A DNA stretch of 64,000 nucleotides from an uncultured Pelagibacteraceae bacterium (GCA_902594605.1 CACJMR010000001.1:1-64000); one strand, 5' to 3'; numbered from the stretch's first letter, positions 8,067-17,381 are shown. Numbers and translations: made by a program. The notes: generated from the letters alone by a model not told the origin.

Positions 8067-9485
8067 ATGATTGAAAAATTAAAAAACTTAGGCTGGAAAC
8101 AATTTGGTGGATTGGTGTTAATTGTCATAATCATCATCGCTTTTGGCTTTGGTGGTTTTGGTGGTGGGTTTAGTACAAATAATCAAAACAATATTGCAAA
8201 AATAAATAAAACAAATGTAACAACTCAGGATTTTATTGACTATGTGAATCAAAGTGGAATTTCACAAGAAGCTATTCGAGATAATTTAGACAAAAATATT
8301 ATTGAAGAATTATTATCAGGATTAATTTCAACTACATTGATTGATTTAGAAATTAAAGATTTTGATCTTTCAATTAACGAAAAAACTATACTTAAAAACA
8401 TTAAAGAAAATAAAAATTTCCATGATGAAAATGGTGCTTTTCAAAGAATTAAATATGAAAAATTTTTACTCTCCAACAACTTGTCAGCTGCAATGTTTGA
8501 ATTACAATTAAAAAATAGAGAATTACAGAAGCACTTATTTGATTTTATTGGTGCTGGAACAATAACACCAAATTTTTTAATAGAAAATAAGTTTGAAGAA
8601 AATAATAAATCCTTGAATATCGAGTATTTTGATATGGAAAATCTATATAAAACAAAAGATGATTACACTGCAATTGAAATTCAAGAATTTATTAATGAAA
8701 ATAAAGAGCAATTAAAAAGAGAATATATAGATTTCAAGTATGTGATTTTAAATCCAAAAAATCTAATTGGCATAGAAGAATTTAATCAAGATTTTTTTGA
8801 TGAAATTGACTCAATTGAAAATAAAATTTCTCAAGGAAGTACATTTGACACTATATTAGCAGATATTAATGTTGACATTATTGAGGTAAATCAGTTTGCA
8901 CCTAGCTCTAATAAACAGGTTAATGAAGATCTAATTTATTCTAAGAAAGCATCTAAAATAGATTTGATAGAAAACGGTGATAACTTTTTACTTTACAATA
9001 TTGATAATCAATATGATCGAGCTCCAGATTTAAATGATGAAATCATTAAAGGAGAAATAGTTGAGTTAATATATCAAAAAGGTAAATTTGATTACAATAG
9101 AAAAATTATAGAAGAAATTCAAAAAAAGAAATTTGATAATTCAAAATTTGAAGAACTGGCAGGATCAAATAAGGAATATTCTTCTATTAATTCTATAGAA
9201 GATGACAAACTCATTGATATTAATTCAGTAAAAATGCTTTATGCGTTACCTGTTGATTCTTTTGCTCTAGTAAATAAAGAAGATAAAATTTATTTAGTAA
9301 AAATTACTGGAACAAATAAAAATTCATTTAACAAAACTGATGAAAAATATCTTAAATTTGTAAATAGCCAAAATACAAATAATAGAAAAAGCATCTTACA
9401 ATCGTATGATCAATTACTTAATGATAAATATCAAGTTCAATTAAATCAAAAAACTATTGATAGAGTTAAAAATTATTTCAAATGA
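8067..9485 (+). CDS. PpiD-like membrane-anchored periplasmic peptidyl-prolyl isomerase
   Basis: 472 residues: a short cytoplasmic N-terminus, one transmembrane helix (about residues 14-30, then a Gly/Phe-rich stretch), and a large periplasmic part. The first ~120 periplasmic residues resemble the SurA/PpiD chaperone domain. The parvulin-type rotamase part is divergent, so isomerase activity is uncertain. It probably helps fold exported outer-membrane proteins, consistent with bamA and ompH nearby. A PpiD-like gene between tpiA and trpE is the usual alphaproteobacterial order. Its stop overlaps the trpE start (ATGA). Confidence 0.8.
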   Translation: MIEKLKNLGWKQFGGLVLIVIIIIAFGFGGFGGGFSTNNQNNIAKINKTNVTTQDFIDYVNQSGISQEAIRDNLDKNIIEELLSGLISTTLIDLEIKDFDLSINEKTILKNIKENKNFHDENGAFQRIKYEKFLLSNNLSAAMFELQLKNRELQKHLFDFIGAGTITPNFLIENKFEENNKSLNIEYFDMENLYKTKDDYTAIEIQEFINENKEQLKREYIDFKYVILNPKNLIGIEEFNQDFFDEIDSIENKISQGSTFDTILADINVDIIEVNQFAPSSNKQVNEDLIYSKKASKIDLIENGDNFLLYNIDNQYDRAPDLNDEIIKGEIVELIYQKGKFDYNRKIIEEIQKKKFDNSKFEELAGSNKEYSSINSIEDDKLIDINSVKMLYALPVDSFALVNKEDKIYLVKITGTNKNSFNKTDEKYLKFVNSQNTNNRKSILQSYDQLLNDKYQVQLNQKTIDRVKNYFK

Positions 9486-10942
9486 TTATTAATCGAAGCT
9501 TCAAAGATTTTAAGTTTCGACACAGAAGCAAAAAAAATCAAATCATCTTTACTAAAAAGAAAGTAAAAAATGATGAGGAAGTATTAAATTTAATTGATAA
9601 TTTTCTAGAGGAAAAAAATAGTTTTATATTTGAGTCTGTAGAAAAAGGTAAAATCAAGGGCAGATATACAATATTTGGTAAAAATCCTGATAAAATTTGG
9701 GAATTTAATAATAATAATTCTTATCTAATTCAAAGAAATAAAAAAAGAAAATTAAATGATAAACCAGATAAATTAATTGAAAAAATAATTGAAGATTTCA
9801 AGTTTCAAACTCCCAAAAATTTACCTAATATTTGCTCATTAATTTCTGGGTATTTTTCTTATGATTCAATCAGATACATAGAAAAAATTCCAAATAACTG
9901 TAAAAATGATCTCAATTTACCCGATGTTAGACTTCTACGTCCAAGAACTTTAGTCATTCATGACAATTTAAAAAAAGAAATATTTTACATATCTAATATT
10001 TTTAAAGATGAAAAAATTAAAAACTATAAAAATAAATATGAAGAAGTTAAATCTGATTTGTTTAAATTACTCATTCAGTCATCAATTAAGAATATTGATA
10101 AAAAAATAATTCAAAAGTCAAAAAATATAAAAGTGAAATCTAACACTTCAAAAAATAAATTTTTATCAATGGTTAATAAGGCAAAAAAATATATTAAATT
10201 AGGAGATATTTTTCAGGTTGTTTTAAGCCAAAGATTTGAGGCAAAATTAACAAAAAAACCATTAGACATTTATAAAAAACTAAGAGTAACAAACCCCTCT
10301 CCTTTTATGTTTTTCTTCAATTTTGAGGATTTTCAAATAATTGGTGCTAGTCCTGAAATACTTGTGAGACTTAGGGATAATAAAATTACTGTAAGACCAA
10401 TTGCAGGAACTAGACCAAGGGGTAAAACTAAAAAAGAAGATCTATTTTATGAAAGAGACCTACTTAAAGATAAAAAAGAACTTTCAGAGCATTTGATGTT
10501 GCTTGATTTAGGTAGAAATGATGCTGGTAAAGTCTCAAAGATAAATTCGGTAAAAGTCACAGAAAGCTTCATTATTGAAAGATATTCCCATGTTATGCAT
10601 ATAGTTTCAAATGTAGTTGGGGAATATAATCAAAAATTTTCAAAATTTAAATCGCTCCTAGCTGGTTTTCCAGCAGGTACTGTTTCTGGAGCTCCAAAAA
10701 TTAGAGCTATGGAAATTATAGATGAATTAGAAACAACAAAAAGAAAAGTTTATGCAGGCGGAATTGGATATTTTTCTGCAAATGGGGAATTTGATACATG
10801 CATAGCCTTAAGAACTGCTGTTGCTAAAAATAAAAAATTTTATGTTCAAGCAGGTGCAGGTATAGTTGCAGATAGTAAACCTAAAAATGAATATGAGGAA
10901 ACAGTTAATAAAGCGAAAGCTTTAATTAATGCTTTAAGATAA
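9482..10942 (+). CDS. trpE: Anthranilate synthase component I
   Basis: 486 residues. The N-terminal region contains FESVEKGKIKGRYTIFG, where tryptophan feedback inhibition usually acts. The chorismate-binding domain shows IIGASPEILVRL, RPIAGTRPRG, DLGRNDAGKV, GFPAGTVSGAPKIRAMEII and GGIGYFSANG. With TrpG it converts chorismate and glutamine to anthranilate. Its start overlaps the foldase stop by 4 bases and its stop overlaps the trpG ATG (TAATG), so no leader or attenuator fits directly before it. Confidence 0.97.
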   Translation: MIINRSFKDFKFRHRSKKNQIIFTKKKVKNDEEVLNLIDNFLEEKNSFIFESVEKGKIKGRYTIFGKNPDKIWEFNNNNSYLIQRNKKRKLNDKPDKLIEKIIEDFKFQTPKNLPNICSLISGYFSYDSIRYIEKIPNNCKNDLNLPDVRLLRPRTLVIHDNLKKEIFYISNIFKDEKIKNYKNKYEEVKSDLFKLLIQSSIKNIDKKIIQKSKNIKVKSNTSKNKFLSMVNKAKKYIKLGDIFQVVLSQRFEAKLTKKPLDIYKKLRVTNPSPFMFFFNFEDFQIIGASPEILVRLRDNKITVRPIAGTRPRGKTKKEDLFYERDLLKDKKELSEHLMLLDLGRNDAGKVSKINSVKVTESFIIERYSHVMHIVSNVVGEYNQKFSKFKSLLAGFPAGTVSGAPKIRAMEIIDELETTKRKVYAGGIGYFSANGEFDTCIALRTAVAKNKKFYVQAGAGIVADSKPKNEYEETVNKAKALINALR

Positions 10943-11508
10943 TGAGAGTATTGTTGATAGATAATTACGATAGTTTTACTTTTAATTTGTATCACTATAT
11001 CTCCTCATTAAATGTTAAAGTTGATGTAGTTAGAAATGATAAAATTAATTCTAAAGAAATCATTAAAAAGAAATATGATAAAATTGTTATTTCACCAGGA
11101 CCAGGCAACCCAAATCAATCAGGCAATTGTATTAAAATATTGAAATCATTATACAAAGAATTACCTTTTTTAGGAGTATGTTTAGGTCATCAGATAATTG
11201 GACAAGTTTTTGGATCAAAAATTGTTCAAGCTAGAAAGTTAATGCACGGCAAAACAAGTAAAATCAAATCAAAAAAAATTGGTATTTTAAAAAACCTCCC
11301 AAATACATTTGAAGCTACCAGATACCATAGTTTGATAATTGATAAAAAAACGTTATCAAAAGAGCTAGAGATTACAGCAGAGACAGAAGATGGGATTATA
11401 ATGGGTGTTCAACATAAAAAATTTAATATTCATGGTGTACAATTCCATCCTGAAAGTATTAAAACAAACTTTGGAATGAAAATTCTTAAAAACTTTATTA
11501 ACAATTAA
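10942..11508 (+). CDS. trpG: Anthranilate synthase component II (glutamine amidotransferase)
   Basis: 188 residues forming a class I glutamine amidotransferase: VISPGPGNPNQSG, nucleophile Cys in FLGVCLGHQIIG, and the His/Glu pair in GVQFHPESI. It supplies ammonia to TrpE. It could also serve as PabA for folate synthesis if no separate pabA exists, which this window cannot show. It overlaps trpE by one base, with trpD following after 4 bases. Confidence 0.95.
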   Translation: MRVLLIDNYDSFTFNLYHYISSLNVKVDVVRNDKINSKEIIKKKYDKIVISPGPGNPNQSGNCIKILKSLYKELPFLGVCLGHQIIGQVFGSKIVQARKLMHGKTSKIKSKKIGILKNLPNTFEATRYHSLIIDKKTLSKELEITAETEDGIIMGVQHKKFNIHGVQFHPESIKTNFGMKILKNFINN

Positions 11509-11512
11509 TTTT

Positions 11513-12505
11513 ATGGATCAAATTTTAGAAAAACTTAAAAATAAACAAGATTTAACTTTTGAAGAAAGTAAAACTGCTTTTGAAATATTAATGTCAGGAA
11601 AAGCCAGTGATGATGAAATTTTTGACTTTTTAACTTTGCTATCTGAAAAAGGTGAAGTTTCAGATGAAATAGCTGGTGGAGTTTTTGTTCTTAGAGAAAA
11701 GTCAAAAAGAGTAAATGTAAGTGATTGTATTGATACTTGTGGTACTGGCGGTGATGGCATGAATACCCTTAACATTTCAACTGCTTCTGCCCTACTTTTA
11801 GCAAGCATGGGAACAAAAGTTGCTAAACATGGCAATAAAGCTGTTTCTTCAAAATGTGGGTCTGGTGATGTTTTAGAAGCTCTTAAAATTAAAATTGATT
11901 TAGAGCCTGAGGATATTGAAAAAGAAATTAATACTAATAATTTTGGTTTTATGTTTGCACCAAATTATCATAGTGCAATGAAATTTGTAGGACCTGTAAG
12001 AAAAAAAATTAGAAAAAGAACTATTTTTAATATGATTGGTCCATTAAGTAATCCAGCTCTTGTAGAGAGACAAGTTGTGGGTGTGTTTGATAAAAAATTA
12101 TTAAAAATATTTGCAGAGGGACTTAAAAATTTAAATTTAAAATTTGCTTGGATAGTAAATAGCGAGGATGGATTGGATGAAATATCTCCTTATGCAATCA
12201 CTAATGTTACTCAATTAAAAGATGGTCAAATATCTGAATTAAAAATAGATCCAAATGCTTTAGGAGTTAATGCGGATAATTTTAAAAATTTAGTAGGTGA
12301 TGATGCTAAATTTAATGCTGATAAGATGATTGAAATATTTAAAGGTGAAGATAATGATTTTTCAAAAGCAGTTTGTTTAAATGCTGCGGCGGGTTTAATT
12401 GTTGGAGAAAAATTTTCTGAATTTTCTGAAGCATATAATCACACAAGAGAATTTATCCTTTCTGGAAAAACCTTTTTAAATCTAGAAAAAATTCAAAATG
12501 TCTGA
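11513..12505 (+). CDS. trpD: Anthranilate phosphoribosyltransferase
   Basis: 330 residues. The PRPP-binding glycine loop DTCGTGGDGMNTLNIST is near residue 80, followed by KHGNKAVSSKCGSGDVLE and the RTIFNMIGPLSNPA segment. It transfers the phosphoribosyl group of PRPP to anthranilate. It overlaps trpC by 8 bases. trpF, trpB and trpA are not in this window and must be elsewhere if the pathway is complete. Confidence 0.97.
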   Translation: MDQILEKLKNKQDLTFEESKTAFEILMSGKASDDEIFDFLTLLSEKGEVSDEIAGGVFVLREKSKRVNVSDCIDTCGTGGDGMNTLNISTASALLLASMGTKVAKHGNKAVSSKCGSGDVLEALKIKIDLEPEDIEKEINTNNFGFMFAPNYHSAMKFVGPVRKKIRKRTIFNMIGPLSNPALVERQVVGVFDKKLLKIFAEGLKNLNLKFAWIVNSEDGLDEISPYAITNVTQLKDGQISELKIDPNALGVNADNFKNLVGDDAKFNADKMIEIFKGEDNDFSKAVCLNAAAGLIVGEKFSEFSEAYNHTREFILSGKTFLNLEKIQNV

Positions 12506-13289
12506 AAATGTACTTCAAAATATCATTCAAAAGAAAATTGAAAAAGTTGATAAATTAAAAAAATCCTTAGATCTTAAAACTTTGGATGAATTAATAAATA
12601 AAAACAACAGCTATATTAATTTTAAAGAGAAAATAGAAAGTAATATAAAAAATAATAAAACCTCAATTATTGCTGAAATTAAAAAAGCAAGTCCTTCAGC
12701 GGGTATAATAATTAATGATTATAATCCTGTAGATATTGCTCAAATTTATTTGAATAATAAAGCAACTTGTCTTTCAGTTTTAACTGAAGAAGATTATTTT
12801 TTAGGAAATTTAATTCACATAAGCAAAATAAAAGATAAAATAAATTTGCCTGTATTGTGTAAGGATTTTTTTATCGATAAATTTCAAATACCTTTGGCAA
12901 AAAGTTATGGTGCTGATGCTATTTTAATTATTTTAGCTGGGGTTTCGGATGATCTTGCTTCTGAATTATATGATGAAGCTTTGAAATATAATATGTCGGT
13001 TATTGTTGAAGTTCATACAGTAGAAGAAGCAAAAAAAGCTTTGAATTTTAAAGATGCATTAATTGGAATAAACAATAGAAATTTAAAAACACTTAAAACT
13101 GATATAAATACAACTTATGATATTTATGATGTTGTAAAAAATCACAAAGGTCCTTTAATATCTGAAAGTGGAATTAAAAATAAAGAAGAGCTATTAGAGC
13201 TAAACAACAAAACATCAATTAACACTTTTTTGATTGGTGAATCACTTTTAAAAAACTTAGATAAGAATTCTATTTTTTCAATTTTATAG
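12498..13289 (+). CDS. trpC: Indole-3-glycerol-phosphate synthase
   Basis: 263 residues, a TIM-barrel enzyme. Conserved pieces are IIAEIKKASPSAG (catalytic Lys), VLCKDFFID, the barrel strand with IVEVHT, IGINNRNLKT and ISESGI. It forms indole-3-glycerol phosphate from CdRP. It is a stand-alone TrpC, not fused to TrpF. It is the last gene of the trp block; an 89-base gap with the lexA control region follows. Confidence 0.96.
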   Translation: MSENVLQNIIQKKIEKVDKLKKSLDLKTLDELINKNNSYINFKEKIESNIKNNKTSIIAEIKKASPSAGIIINDYNPVDIAQIYLNNKATCLSVLTEEDYFLGNLIHISKIKDKINLPVLCKDFFIDKFQIPLAKSYGADAILIILAGVSDDLASELYDEALKYNMSVIVEVHTVEEAKKALNFKDALIGINNRNLKTLKTDINTTYDIYDVVKNHKGPLISESGIKNKEELLELNNKTSINTFLIGESLLKNLDKNSIFSIL

Positions 13290-13339
13290 TCAAATAAAGC
13301 CCTATTTTACTAGTTTTTTTTAGTATTGTTAATTTAAAA

Positions 13340-13354
13340 GAACTTTTATAGAAC
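13340..13354. promoter_or_regulatory. LexA (SOS) box upstream of lexA
   Basis: The sequence is GAAC, then ttttata (7 bases), then GAAC, which is the reverse complement of GTTCN7GTTC, the alphaproteobacterial LexA operator. It ends 24 bases before the lexA start codon and overlaps a plausible -10 element (TATAGA at 13347-13352), so binding would block transcription. This indicates autoregulation of lexA. Confidence 0.82.
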
Positions 13355-13361
13355 ATTATTT

Positions 13362-13376
13362 GTACGATATTTGTTC
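13362..13376. promoter_or_regulatory. Possible second, degenerate LexA box
   Basis: GTAC, gatattt (7 bases), GTTC matches the GTTCN7GTTC operator with one changed base. It ends 2 bases before the lexA ATG and lies 7 bases after the perfect box, in the opposite orientation. It could allow cooperative binding, or be chance in AT-rich sequence. Confidence 0.45.
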
Positions 13377-13378
13377 TT

Positions 13379-14056
13379 ATGCTAACAAAAAAACAAAAAA
13401 ACTTGCTTTTATTTATCAACAAGAAGTTGAGAAGTTCAGGTGTATCTCCTTCTTATGAGGAGATGAAACAATCTCTTAATTTAAAATCTAAATCAGGAAT
13501 TCACAGGTTGATTAGTGCTTTAGAAGAACGAGGTTTTATAAAAAGATTAGCTCACAAAGCAAGAGCTTTAGAGGTAATTAAATTACCAGAGACAGCTTCT
13601 GCCAATGATATTTATAATAGCTTTTCACCTAGTGTCATTAAAGGTGGACTAGATGAAGAACAAACTGATTCTGATGAAGTAGAAGTACCAGTACTTGGAA
13701 AAATTGCTGCAGGAACACCTGTTGAAGCAATACAAAATGAGGTTTCTAGAATTCCACTACCAAATAATTTAGAAAAAAACGGTGATTACTTTGGATTAAA
13801 AGTTCAAGGTGACTCTATGATAGACGCAGGTATTCATGAAGGAGATACTGTTATTATTAAAAGAACTGATACTGCTGATAATGGTAAAATCGTAGTTGCT
13901 TTAATAGATGAGCATGAAGCGATGTTAAAAAGAATTCGGAAAAAAGGTAAAGTTGTAGCGCTTGAAAGTGCTAATAGAAACTATGAAACTAAGATTTTTG
14001 GACCTGATAGAGTAAAAGTTCAAGGAGTTTTAGTATCTTTATATAGAAACTTCTAA
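13379..14056 (+). CDS. lexA: LexA repressor, SOS response regulator and self-cleaving protease
   Basis: 225 residues. The N-terminal winged helix-turn-helix contains GVSPSYEEMKQSLNLKSKSG and a recognition segment ending GFIKRLAHKARA. The C-terminal S24 peptidase domain has the Ala-Gly cleavage site in KIAAGTP (about residues 111-112), catalytic Ser in VQGDSMID (about 146) and catalytic Lys in AMLKRIRK (about 184). All residues for RecA-stimulated self-cleavage are present. A perfect GAACN7GAAC operator and a degenerate second box lie just upstream. Confidence 0.96.
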   Translation: MLTKKQKNLLLFINKKLRSSGVSPSYEEMKQSLNLKSKSGIHRLISALEERGFIKRLAHKARALEVIKLPETASANDIYNSFSPSVIKGGLDEEQTDSDEVEVPVLGKIAAGTPVEAIQNEVSRIPLPNNLEKNGDYFGLKVQGDSMIDAGIHEGDTVIIKRTDTADNGKIVVALIDEHEAMLKRIRKKGKVVALESANRNYETKIFGPDRVKVQGVLVSLYRNF

Positions 14057-14078
14057 AAAAATAGTCTAAACAACATTG

Positions 14079-15479
14079 ATGTCTAAAGTAGCAACACGTT
14101 TTGCTCCATCCCCTACTGGAGCTCTGCATATTGGAGGGGTTAGAACTGCCTTATTTAATTGGTTGTTCTCTAAAAATCAAAAGGGAACTTTTCATCTTAG
14201 AATTGAAGATACTGACAAAGAAAGATCAAAAGAGGAACACAAAATACAAATTATTAAATCATTAAAGTGGATAGGGATTGAACATGATGGTGAAGAATAT
14301 ATTCAGTCACAAAAAATAGAAGATCATATTAAAATTGCTAATCAATTATTAAAAAAAGGCAACGCATATAAATGCTACTGCTCTGCTGAAGAGATAGAGG
14401 AACAAAAAAAAAGAGCTAGGCAAAAAAAGATGCCATATATTTATAATAGAAAATGGAGAGATGCTGATGAAAAAGATGCTCCTAAAGATATTAAACCTGT
14501 AATTAGATTTAAAAGTAAAATAGAGGGAAATTCTAAACTTAATGATTTAGTTCAAGGAGATGTTGAAATTGAAAATAATACAATAGAAGATTTTATAATT
14601 TTAAGAAATGATGGGACACCAACTTATAATCTTTCAGCAACTGTTGACGATTTTCAGATGGGAATAACACATATAATTAGAGGAGATGATCATAAGATAA
14701 ATACTTTTAAACAAATACAAATATATCAAGCAATGGGTTGGGATATTCCAGAATTTGCGCACATTCCATTAATTCATACTATTGAAGGTAAAAAACTGTC
14801 AAAAAGAGATAATGCCTCGACTTTGGATGATTACTCAAAAATAGGTATTATGCCTGATGCATTAAGAAATTATTTGCTTCGACTTGGATGGTCATATCAG
14901 GACAAAGAAATATTTACTTTGGATGAGAGCATTGAATACTTTAATTTAGAAGGTATTGGCAAATCACCATCAAAACTAGATGTTAGCAGAATTTTATCAC
15001 TGAATGAGCACTATATAAAGACGATCAACGAAAACGATCTTTATCAAAACTTATTAGAATATTGCAAAATTTATAAAGAAGAAATTAAAAATGATAAAGA
15101 AACAAAAATTAAATCTTCATTATCTTTTTTAAAAAATAAAGCCAAAACCTTAGAAGATATTTACAATAATGCAAAATATATCATTAATGATAAAATTAAA
15201 TTCAATGAGGATGATTTAAAATTGATTGATGATAAAGCAAAAAAAATTATTTCAGAATTTATTAAAGAATTATCATCTAAATCAAATATAAATAAGGAGA
15301 ATTTAGAGCCTGTAGTAAATAATTTGATTAAAACAAATGATACAAATTTTAAAGGAGTTGGTCAGCCTATACGAATTGCTTTAACAGGTTCAAAATTTGG
15401 TCCTGGCTTATATGATATTGTAATTTCGTTAGGAAAAGACGAGGTGATAAAAAGATTACAAAAACAAATAGCTATTTAA
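14079..15479 (+). CDS. gltX: Glutamyl-tRNA synthetase
   Basis: About 466 residues, class I synthetase. The HIGH-type motif is APSPTGALHIGG at the N-terminus and the KMSKS-type motif is GKKLSKRDNA near residue 240. The Cys pair in CYCSAEE sits in the zinc-binding region. I prefer the ATG at 14079 to the in-frame TTG 3 bases upstream. It follows lexA after 22 bases. Its 3' end overlaps the convergent lpxB by 24 bases. Alphaproteobacteria often carry two GluRS paralogues, so whether it charges tRNA-Glu, tRNA-Gln or both cannot be judged here. Confidence 0.95.
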   Translation: MSKVATRFAPSPTGALHIGGVRTALFNWLFSKNQKGTFHLRIEDTDKERSKEEHKIQIIKSLKWIGIEHDGEEYIQSQKIEDHIKIANQLLKKGNAYKCYCSAEEIEEQKKRARQKKMPYIYNRKWRDADEKDAPKDIKPVIRFKSKIEGNSKLNDLVQGDVEIENNTIEDFIILRNDGTPTYNLSATVDDFQMGITHIIRGDDHKINTFKQIQIYQAMGWDIPEFAHIPLIHTIEGKKLSKRDNASTLDDYSKIGIMPDALRNYLLRLGWSYQDKEIFTLDESIEYFNLEGIGKSPSKLDVSRILSLNEHYIKTINENDLYQNLLEYCKIYKEEIKNDKETKIKSSLSFLKNKAKTLEDIYNNAKYIINDKIKFNEDDLKLIDDKAKKIISEFIKELSSKSNINKENLEPVVNNLIKTNDTNFKGVGQPIRIALTGSKFGPGLYDIVISLGKDEVIKRLQKQIAI

Positions 15480-16592
15480 TATTTTACTAGCTTCCAAAGA
15501 GGAAGAGCTTTCAGACTTAATGCCATTCAATGTCTCAGAGCAAATTTTAACCTGATCGTGCATTGCTTTAGGATTATTTAAAAAATACACTACAGATTTA
15601 TAAATTTCATTAGGATTACATTCACCTTGTAACAATTCAGGTATAATTTCTTTTTTATTTATTATGTTAATAATATTAGCATACTTCACTTTAACTAGTA
15701 ATTTCATAATAAAATAATTTATAAAGTTTATTTTATAAATTATTATCGATGGAATTTTAAAATTACAAATTTCCAAAGAAATAGTTCCGGACTTTGCAAC
15801 TGCAAAAATTGAATTAACTAAAATTTTATTTTTAATATTTTCATCAGATATAACTTGAATATTATCAATATGTAATTTTTTTACATAATCATTTATATGA
15901 TTTTTATTTTCACTGGTTGCGTGAAATACGAAGGAAAAATTATTAAACTTTTTATTCATTAATTTAACAAAATCACTCAGTATAGGTAATAAAACCTTAA
16001 TTTCAGACTCCCTACTTCCTGGAAATATTGAAATTATTTTTGTTTTTACTGCAAATAAATTTGATAATTCTACTTTTTCATTATTTTCTTTCTCTAACAA
16101 TGGATGACCTACAAAAGTATTTTTAATATTCTCTTTATCAAAATATTTCTTTTCAAAATCAAAAAGTAAAAGTACATGATCAAGAAATTTTTGAAGTTTT
16201 TTTACTCTATTTTCTCTCCAGATCCATACCTGTGGAGCAACATAATGAATTGTTTTAATCAAAGGGTTTATTTTTTTTACTTTTTCTGCAACACGTAAGG
16301 TAAATTCTGGGCTGTCTATAGTAAATAAGATATCAGGATTAAATTTAATTATTTCTTCTATTGTGAAATTTATTTTTTTTTTAATTTTAAAAACATTTAA
16401 TAATATACTAGTAAAACCAATATAAGTTATTTCTTTAAGATTAAATATCGATTTGACTCCTTGTTTTTCTAAATTTACTCCACCTACACATAAATATTGA
16501 ATATTGGGGTTGATTTCTTTTAGTTTTAAAATTACTTTTGAAGCTAATTTATCACCTGACGGCTCTCCTGTAACAATAAATATTCTTTTCAT
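15456..16592 (-). CDS. lpxB: Lipid-A-disaccharide synthase
   Basis: 378 residues, GT19 glycosyltransferase. Motifs: FIVTGEPSGDKLASKV at the N-terminus, APQVWIWRENRVKK, IFPGSRESEI, and AVAKSGTISLE toward the C-terminus. It joins UDP-2,3-diacylglucosamine and lipid X into the lipid A disaccharide on the inner face of the inner membrane. It is the last gene of the lipid A block, overlapping lpxI by 4 bases. Confidence 0.95.
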   Translation of the reverse strand: MKRIFIVTGEPSGDKLASKVILKLKEINPNIQYLCVGGVNLEKQGVKSIFNLKEITYIGFTSILLNVFKIKKKINFTIEEIIKFNPDILFTIDSPEFTLRVAEKVKKINPLIKTIHYVAPQVWIWRENRVKKLQKFLDHVLLLFDFEKKYFDKENIKNTFVGHPLLEKENNEKVELSNLFAVKTKIISIFPGSRESEIKVLLPILSDFVKLMNKKFNNFSFVFHATSENKNHINDYVKKLHIDNIQVISDENIKNKILVNSIFAVAKSGTISLEICNFKIPSIIIYKINFINYFIMKLLVKVKYANIINIINKKEIIPELLQGECNPNEIYKSVVYFLNNPKAMHDQVKICSETLNGIKSESSSSLEASKILNSYLFL

Positions 16593-17380
16593 AAAATGTG
16601 TATAAAAATTTTATTTTTATTAGCAAAATAGATTGATTTTTTTTGATCTAAAAAAATATTTTCTTTAGATTTTAATACAATTCCTTTTAAATTAGCCTTT
16701 TTACAATCCATTAATGTATCAAAACCAATTGTGGGTAAATCAGCTCTTAAATCTTGTTTTTTTTTAGGAAATTTAATAAGTATTCCATTTTTTTTTTCAT
16801 TTCTTATTGTTTTTTCAATCATTTTTTTTGTTCCTCTTGATGTTTCTTTTTTAATTACTTTATTGTTTCTAACAATTACAGCTTGTATGTGGTTATAAGG
16901 GCTTAATTTTTTTAAATATTTTAAACCTAAAGCTATTTCTTTCAAATCATTTAAAGCTGGTTTAAGTTTTGTAAGTGTCCCTTTATTTAAAGTTAATTCT
17001 GGATTAAAAAAATTAGATTTTATAACTTTAATTTTATTTTCATCTAAAATTTTAATAAGCTCTTTTAGAATAGCCGCATCTCCTAGTTTAAATGCTTTAA
17101 TAATTCTAGGTAAATAATAAAAACCTTTAAAGTCTAATTTAAGATTTGATATTTTTGGTTTTTCTATTTTTCCAGCAAAAAGAACTTTTTTACATTTTTT
17201 ATCATGAATTAATTTTAAAATTTCTCCAAATTTACCGATACTTATAAAATAACTATTTTTATATTTTTTAAACAAATTTTTTTTGGTCAAATCTATAATA
17301 AAATATCTTTCTCTTTTTTTTTTAAGTTTTTTTAAAATTAATGATGGAAAATCTGTACCACCTAAAAAAAGTCCAATCAT
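16589..17380 (-). CDS. lpxI: UDP-2,3-diacylglucosamine pyrophosphatase LpxI
   Basis: 263 residues matching the LpxI (DUF1009) family: LFLGGTDFPSLILKKLK at the N-terminus and the C-terminal signature KQDLRADLPTIGFDTL followed by ANLKGIVLKS. LpxI hydrolyses UDP-2,3-diacylglucosamine to lipid X and replaces the unrelated LpxH in Alphaproteobacteria. Its place between lpxA and lpxB supports the assignment. The sequence is unusually Lys- and Ile-rich. Confidence 0.9.
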   Translation of the reverse strand: MIGLFLGGTDFPSLILKKLKKKRERYFIIDLTKKNLFKKYKNSYFISIGKFGEILKLIHDKKCKKVLFAGKIEKPKISNLKLDFKGFYYLPRIIKAFKLGDAAILKELIKILDENKIKVIKSNFFNPELTLNKGTLTKLKPALNDLKEIALGLKYLKKLSPYNHIQAVIVRNNKVIKKETSRGTKKMIEKTIRNEKKNGILIKFPKKKQDLRADLPTIGFDTLMDCKKANLKGIVLKSKENIFLDQKKSIYFANKNKIFIHIL

Positions 17381-17381
17381 T

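Noticed and set aside
13290-13340. Possible terminator after trpC (ACTAG plus T-run)
   Set aside because: Only a 4-base weak stem is possible around the T-run; no GC stem is present, so I do not call a terminator.
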